From Actinomycetes bacterium (lineage in GTDB: Bacteria > Actinomycetota > Acidimicrobiia > Acidimicrobiales > Microtrichaceae): a stretch of 8,545 nt of DNA. Within the stretch, counting starts at the first letter, position 1; each line of letters begins with the position of its first letter. The stretch is from contig JAFAFN010000122.1 in the NCBI GenBank assembly GCA_023423475.1, positions 1-8,545 on the forward strand, read 5' to 3'. Both the position numbers and the translations under genes were made by a program. The notes below the pieces were generated by a model. That model was not told the origin of the DNA, ran no database searches, and worked only from the letters and a program-made list of their open reading frames with translations. Shown one piece after another: positions 5,758-8,545 of the stretch.

Positions 5758-5774
5758 CCGACCAATATGATCGG
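5758..5774. promoter_or_regulatory. Imperfect palindrome over the permease start, possible operator
   Basis: CCGACC and GATCGG flank AATAT, an inverted repeat with five of six positions matching. It covers the predicted transcription start and the ATG at 5767-5769, so a bound regulator would block both transcription and start-codon access. Whether a regulator binds here is inference. Confidence 0.3.
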
Positions 5775-6603
5775 TAATAGAGGAAAGAGTGATCAGGGGA
5801 GCGGCACCGGCGATGCGCCACGGCGCGACCGCGGCTGGCTGCTCAGCCTCGGTGCGATCCTCGTGTTCCTGCTCGGCTGGTGGATCGTCGCCGAGCTCGA
5901 GATCTGGAAGCCCGTCTTCGTGCCGCACCCCCGCGACGTGTGGGGCCGCTTCGTCGAATCGGTCACCATCCACGACGGGCGCAAGGGTCTGAGCAACTAC
6001 TACCTGTGGGAGCACCTCTGGGCGAGCCTGTGGCGGCTCATCCAGGGCATCGGCTTCGCCCTGCTCGTCGGCGTGCCGCTCGGTCTGTTGATGGGCACCG
6101 TCGAGCCCGTGCGTCGCATCACCGAGCCGTTCGTCGACTTCATCCGCTCCATCCCGCCGCTCGCCTACTTCAGCCTGCTCATCATCTGGTTCGGCATCGA
6201 GGACACCTCGAAGATCTGGCTGCTCTTCCTGGCCGCGGTCGCACCGATCACCCTCTCGGTGCTCTCGGGTGTCCGGGGCGTGCCGGCCGGTCGGATCAAC
6301 TCGGCCCGCTCACTCGGGGCGAACCGTCGACAGGTGCTGGTGCACACGATCCTGCCGTCGGTCCTCCCGGAGCTGTCGACCGGCCTGCGTCTGGCCATCG
6401 GCTTCGCCTTCACCACGGTCGTCGCCGCCGAGACGGTCAACGGCCTGCCCGGCATCGGTGGCCTGGCCTGGACGACCAAGAGCTACCAGCAGACCGACAT
6501 CGCGGTGATGAGCGTGATCGTCATCGGCCTCACGGCGATCGCGCTCGACCAGATGGTCAAGTTCATGGAGCGCCGCTTCATCCCGTGGCACGGAGCGACA
6601 TGA
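5767..6603 (+). CDS. tauC: ABC transporter permease, TauC/SsuC type
   Basis: This 278-aa inner-membrane subunit of a sulfonate-family importer forms the channel with a TauB-type ATPase. Hydrophobic segments are visible at about 25-43, 93-115, 132-145, 150-170, 207-222 and 247-262, six in all, as usual for the family. The cytoplasmic coupling (EAA) loop is at 177-200 (INSARSLGANRRQVLVHTILP, with the conserved Gly184). RSIPPLAYFSLLIIWFGI (127-144) and the C-terminal MERRFIPWHG (267-276) are typical of TauC/SsuC. The start at ATG 5767 removes 29 residues of unconvincing sequence that a longer frame from 5680 would add. No Shine-Dalgarno precedes it, consistent with a short leader. Its last codons (GGA GCG ACA TGA) are the first copy of the 26-bp repeat array, and its stop overlaps the first mini-ORF start (ATGA). 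Confidence 0.92.
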   Translation: MIGNRGKSDQGSGTGDAPRRDRGWLLSLGAILVFLLGWWIVAELEIWKPVFVPHPRDVWGRFVESVTIHDGRKGLSNYYLWEHLWASLWRLIQGIGFALLVGVPLGLLMGTVEPVRRITEPFVDFIRSIPPLAYFSLLIIWFGIEDTSKIWLLFLAAVAPITLSVLSGVRGVPAGRINSARSLGANRRQVLVHTILPSVLPELSTGLRLAIGFAFTTVVAAETVNGLPGIGGLAWTTKSYQQTDIAVMSVIVIGLTAIALDQMVKFMERRFIPWHGAT

Positions 6604-6739
6604 GCGGCCCATGTGACGGAGCGACATGAGCGGCCCATGTGACGGAGCGACATGAGCGACCCATGTGACGGAGCGACATGAGCGACCCATGTGACGGAGC
6701 GACATGAGCGACCCATATGACGGAGCGACATGAGCGACC
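6591..6739 (+). repeat. 26-bp tandem repeat array between permease and binding protein
   Basis: Five complete 26-bp units (6591-6616, 6617-6642, 6643-6668, 6669-6694 and 6695-6720) are followed by 19 nt of a sixth. Each unit runs CGGAGCGACATGAGCG, then GCC or ACC, then CATGTGA. Units 1 and 2 have GGCCC where units 3 to 5 have GACCC; unit 5 has ATATGA instead of ATGTGA. The copies are otherwise identical, so the array is recent or kept uniform. There are no spacers, so it is not a CRISPR. Within a unit GAGCGAC occurs twice 9 nt apart, and ACATG/CATGT arms could form weak 5-bp hairpins. The array begins inside the last codons of the permease gene and ends in the frame that continues into the binding-protein gene. 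Confidence 0.97.
6600..6733 (+). other. Chain of five overlapping 9-codon mini-ORFs (MSGPCDGAT / MSDPCDGAT / MSDPYDGAT)
   Basis: Each repeat unit contains GGAG, 4 nt, then ATG. Reading from each ATG gives nine codons and a TGA that overlaps the next ATG: 6600-6629 and 6626-6655 (MSGPCDGAT), 6652-6681 and 6678-6707 (MSDPCDGAT), 6704-6733 (MSDPYDGAT). The first ATG overlaps the permease stop, and the last TGA overlaps ATG 6730, which opens the frame of the binding protein. Since 26 is not a multiple of three, each mini-ORF is in a new frame, yet the unit length plus 4 equals exactly ten codons, so the chain never breaks. This geometry is seen directly. Whether ribosomes translate it is inference. 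Confidence 0.4.
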
Positions 6740-6784
6740 AGACCCAACCCATCGGACCACCCCTGTGGATCCGGACCCCAGAGA

Positions 6785-6788
6785 GAGG
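6785..6788 (+). promoter_or_regulatory. Ribosome binding site of the binding-protein gene
   Basis: GAGG within the purine run AGAGAGGGAA lies 7 nt before ATG 6796. It supports that ATG, which leads straight into a signal peptide, over the in-frame ATG 6730 that would add 22 residues in front of it. Confidence 0.6.
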
Positions 6789-6795
6789 GAACCCC

Positions 6796-7860
6796 ATGAG
6801 AGACATCCGTCCGCGCCGCCGTGGTGCACTGACGCTGGCGATCGCTGCGATCGCCGGCCTGTCGTTGCTCGGCGCCGCCTGCAGCAGCGACTCGAGCGAC
6901 GGCGACACGAGCTCGGGCTCCGACGGCACGACCGCCGAGTCGAAGGCACCCGAGAAGCTCGTCATCGGCTACCAGAACATCCCCAACGGCGACCTGATCG
7001 TGAAGAACCAGGGCTGGCTCGAAGAGGCCCTGCCCGACACCGAGATCGAGTGGAAGCTGTTCGACTCCGGCGGCGCGGTCAACGAGGCGATCGTCGGCGG
7101 CAGCATCGACATCGGTCTCGCCGGTTCGAGCCCCGTGTCCCGCGGCATCTCGAACGGCATCGAGTACCAGGTGCCGTGGATCCACGACGTCATCGGCAAG
7201 GCCGAGGCGCTCGTCGTCCGCGACGACATCACCTCGATCGCCGACCTCGAGGGCAAGAAGATCGCGACGCCGCTCGCATCGACCGCCCACTACTCGCTGC
7301 TCGCCGCGCTCGAGGCCGAGGGCCTGTCGGCCAGCGACGTCGAGATCATCGGCTCGGAGCCGGCCGACATCCTCGCGGCGTGGACCCGCGGTGACATCGA
7401 CGCCGCGTACCTCTGGAACCCGAACCTCGCCTCGATCGTCGCCGATGGTGGCAAGATCCTCATCACCAGCGAGGATCTCGCTGCCGAGGGCAGGACCACC
7501 TACGACCTCGCCGTCGTGAGGACCGAGTTCGCCGAGGAGTACTCCGACACCGTGCAGATCTGGGTCGAGCAGCAGAACAAGGCCGTCGAGCTGTACCGCA
7601 GCGACGAGGACGCGGCCGTCGAGTCGATCGCGACCGAGCTGAACATCTCGGCCGAAGAGGCCAAGGCCCAGGCCGGCGACCTCATCTTCCTCACCGCCGA
7701 GGAGCAGGCCGGCGCCGACTACCTCGGTGGCGGACTCGCCGCCAACCTCTACGCCGCAGCCCAGTTCAACAAGGAGCTCGGCGAGATCGAAGAGGTCCAG
7801 CCGGAGTCGGCGTACACCGACGCCGTCGTGGCCAAGTGGGCCGAAGCGGTCGGCGGGTGA
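6796..7860 (+). CDS. tauA: Sulfonate/taurine-type ABC transporter substrate-binding lipoprotein
   Basis: The 354-aa product captures the ligand outside the membrane and delivers it to the permease. It has a signal peptide with basic n-region (RPRRRG), hydrophobic core and a lipobox-like LGAAC with Cys29, followed by a Ser/Asp/Gly-rich linker (30-47). RRGAL could also pass as a loose Tat motif. The mature part follows TauA closely: KLVIGYQ, WKLFDSGGAVNEAIVGG, IDIGLAGSSPVSRGIS, EALVVRDDI, IADLEGKKIATPLASTAHYSLLAALEAEG, EIIGSEPADILAAWTRGDIDAAYLWNP, then GKILITSEDL and YDLAVVRTEFAEE. The ST-HYSLL and AAW-RGDID stretches are characteristic of taurine-type binding proteins. Taurine or a related sulfonate is therefore the best guess, but ligands vary in this family. 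The start at 6796 has its own Shine-Dalgarno; the frame is also open from ATG 6730 at the end of the repeat array. The ATPase gene starts 4 nt after its stop. Confidence 0.93.
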   Translation: MRDIRPRRRGALTLAIAAIAGLSLLGAACSSDSSDGDTSSGSDGTTAESKAPEKLVIGYQNIPNGDLIVKNQGWLEEALPDTEIEWKLFDSGGAVNEAIVGGSIDIGLAGSSPVSRGISNGIEYQVPWIHDVIGKAEALVVRDDITSIADLEGKKIATPLASTAHYSLLAALEAEGLSASDVEIIGSEPADILAAWTRGDIDAAYLWNPNLASIVADGGKILITSEDLAAEGRTTYDLAVVRTEFAEEYSDTVQIWVEQQNKAVELYRSDEDAAVESIATELNISAEEAKAQAGDLIFLTAEEQAGADYLGGGLAANLYAAAQFNKELGEIEEVQPESAYTDAVVAKWAEAVGG

Positions 7861-7864
7861 CCCT

Positions 7865-8545
7865 GTGACCGACACGGCACCTGCCGTGGGCGAACGGTCC
7901 GAGGATGGGGACGGCAACGGCGCCGTCCCCATCCGGGGCCGTGACATCGAGCTGCGGGGCGTCGGCCACTCCTACGGGAGCGGCGCCTCGGCGGTTCGTG
8001 CGCTCGACCTCGTCGACCTGGTGGTCGACCACGGTCAGTTCCTGTGCATCGTCGGCCCGTCGGGCTGCGGCAAGACGACCCTGTTGCAGATGGTCGCCGG
8101 GTTCCTCCGCCCCACCGAGGGCGAGATCCTCGTCGGCGGTGCACCGGTCGACGGCCCGTCGCCCGACCGCGGCGTGGTGTTCCAGCAGCCGAACCTCTAC
8201 CCCTGGCTCTCGGTCAGGGGCAACGTCGAGTTCGGCCCGCGGATGCGCAGGATCAAGAAGGCCGAGCGCCGCCGCATCGCCGAGCAGCAGCTCGAGCTCG
8301 TCGGCCTCGCGGACGCCGCGGACCAGCGCCCCTACGAGCTGTCCGGCGGCATGCAGCAGCGCTGCCAGATCGCGAGGGTGCTCGCGAACGAACCCGACCT
8401 GCTGCTGATGGACGAGCCCTTCGGCGCGCTCGACGCCATCACGCGCGAGCGGCTCCAGAACGAGCTGCTCCGGCTGCGGGCCGCAGGGGACAAGACCGTG
8501 GTGTTCATCACCCACGGCGTCGACGAGGCCGCGTACCTGGCGGAC
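7865..8545 (+). CDS. tauB: ABC transporter ATP-binding subunit, TauB/SsuB type (3' end beyond the window)
   Basis: The frame runs open for 227 codons from GTG 7865 to the window edge. It hydrolyses ATP to drive the importer. All nucleotide-binding motifs are present in order: Walker A GPSGCGKTT (about residues 64-72), Q-loop VFQQPNLYPW (about 103-112), signature LSGGMQQR (about 158-165), Walker B LLLMDEP (about 178-184) with the catalytic Glu, the D-loop segment FGALD, and the switch histidine in FITHGVDEA (about 215-223). LYPWLSV after the Q-loop is typical of the nitrate/sulfonate/taurine group. Residues 1-30 are a variable lead with no family match. The GTG is 4 nt after the binding-protein stop with only a weak Shine-Dalgarno, so translational coupling is likely. 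Probably 30-50 residues of the C-terminus are missing. Confidence 0.93.
   Translation, partial: MTDTAPAVGERSEDGDGNGAVPIRGRDIELRGVGHSYGSGASAVRALDLVDLVVDHGQFLCIVGPSGCGKTTLLQMVAGFLRPTEGEILVGGAPVDGPSPDRGVVFQQPNLYPWLSVRGNVEFGPRMRRIKKAERRRIAEQQLELVGLADAADQRPYELSGGMQQRCQIARVLANEPDLLLMDEPFGALDAITRERLQNELLRLRAAGDKTVVFITHGVDEAAYLAD

Noticed and set aside
5549..5821. Small protein on the minus strand containing AVAQLARAPALQAGGRGFDSRQ
   Set aside because: This is the well-known false translation of a tRNA gene (tRNA-Ala at 5595-5668).
6591..6739. CRISPR-like array of direct repeats
   Set aside because: The 26-bp units are directly adjacent with no spacers, lie between two coding regions, and no cas gene is present.
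6310..7947. Long 545-codon open frame on the minus strand across the repeats and binding-protein gene
   Set aside because: It is antisense to three well-identified transporter genes, composed of shadow-like sequence. The repeat array has no stop in this direction, which artificially prolongs the frame.

Overview
This window comes from a high-GC bacterial chromosome. Dense short-spaced operons, frequent GTG starts, ATGA gene overlaps and the protein types point to Actinomycetota. An Acidimicrobiia-like lineage is possible, but that is a guess from style because no marker gene is present. The content looks like ordinary chromosome with one or two locally unusual spots. I saw no insertion sequence, phage, CRISPR array or rRNA.

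Left block (1-3052, all minus strand, transcribed right to left): a 164-aa protein with a striking glycine zipper and a possible PH-like C-terminal half; a beta-class carbonic anhydrase; an NTF2/SnoaL-like protein starting 1 nt after the carbonic anhydrase stop; a YbjQ/UPF0145 protein with a Q/G/P-rich tail; an SGNH/GDSL-type lipoprotein hydrolase; and the N-terminus of an alpha/beta hydrolase that runs off the window. The spacings (62, 1, 36, 31 and 98 nt) allow one long transcript, but only the carbonic anhydrase/NTF2 pair is clearly coupled.

Middle block (3251-5418, plus strand): diverging from the left block across a roughly 200-nt intergenic region, a 65-aa ribbon-helix-helix protein overlaps by ATGA a 484-aa beta-class DNA methyltransferase (TSPPY motif, N4-cytosine style). 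The methyltransferase has an extra C-terminal domain of about 140 aa that may be a degenerate nuclease-like fold. A 24-bp tandem duplication sits on its stop codon. A small four-helix membrane protein follows. A tRNA-Ala(UGC) gene with a candidate terminator lies on the minus strand at 5565-5668.

Right block (5767-8545, plus strand): a TauABC-type ABC importer in the order permease, substrate-binding lipoprotein, ATPase (cut by the window edge). It probably imports an alkanesulfonate such as taurine, although the ligand cannot be read from sequence. An AT-rich promoter-like stretch and a palindrome sit right at the permease start. Between permease and binding protein lies the most unusual feature: a 26-bp tandem array (five full copies plus 19 nt). 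Every unit carries its own Shine-Dalgarno-like GGAG and ATG and reads as a 9-codon mini-ORF whose TGA overlaps the ATG of the next one (ATGA). The permease stop enters this chain and the reading frame of the binding protein leaves it, so the array forms an uninterrupted ladder of stop-start junctions between two transporter genes.
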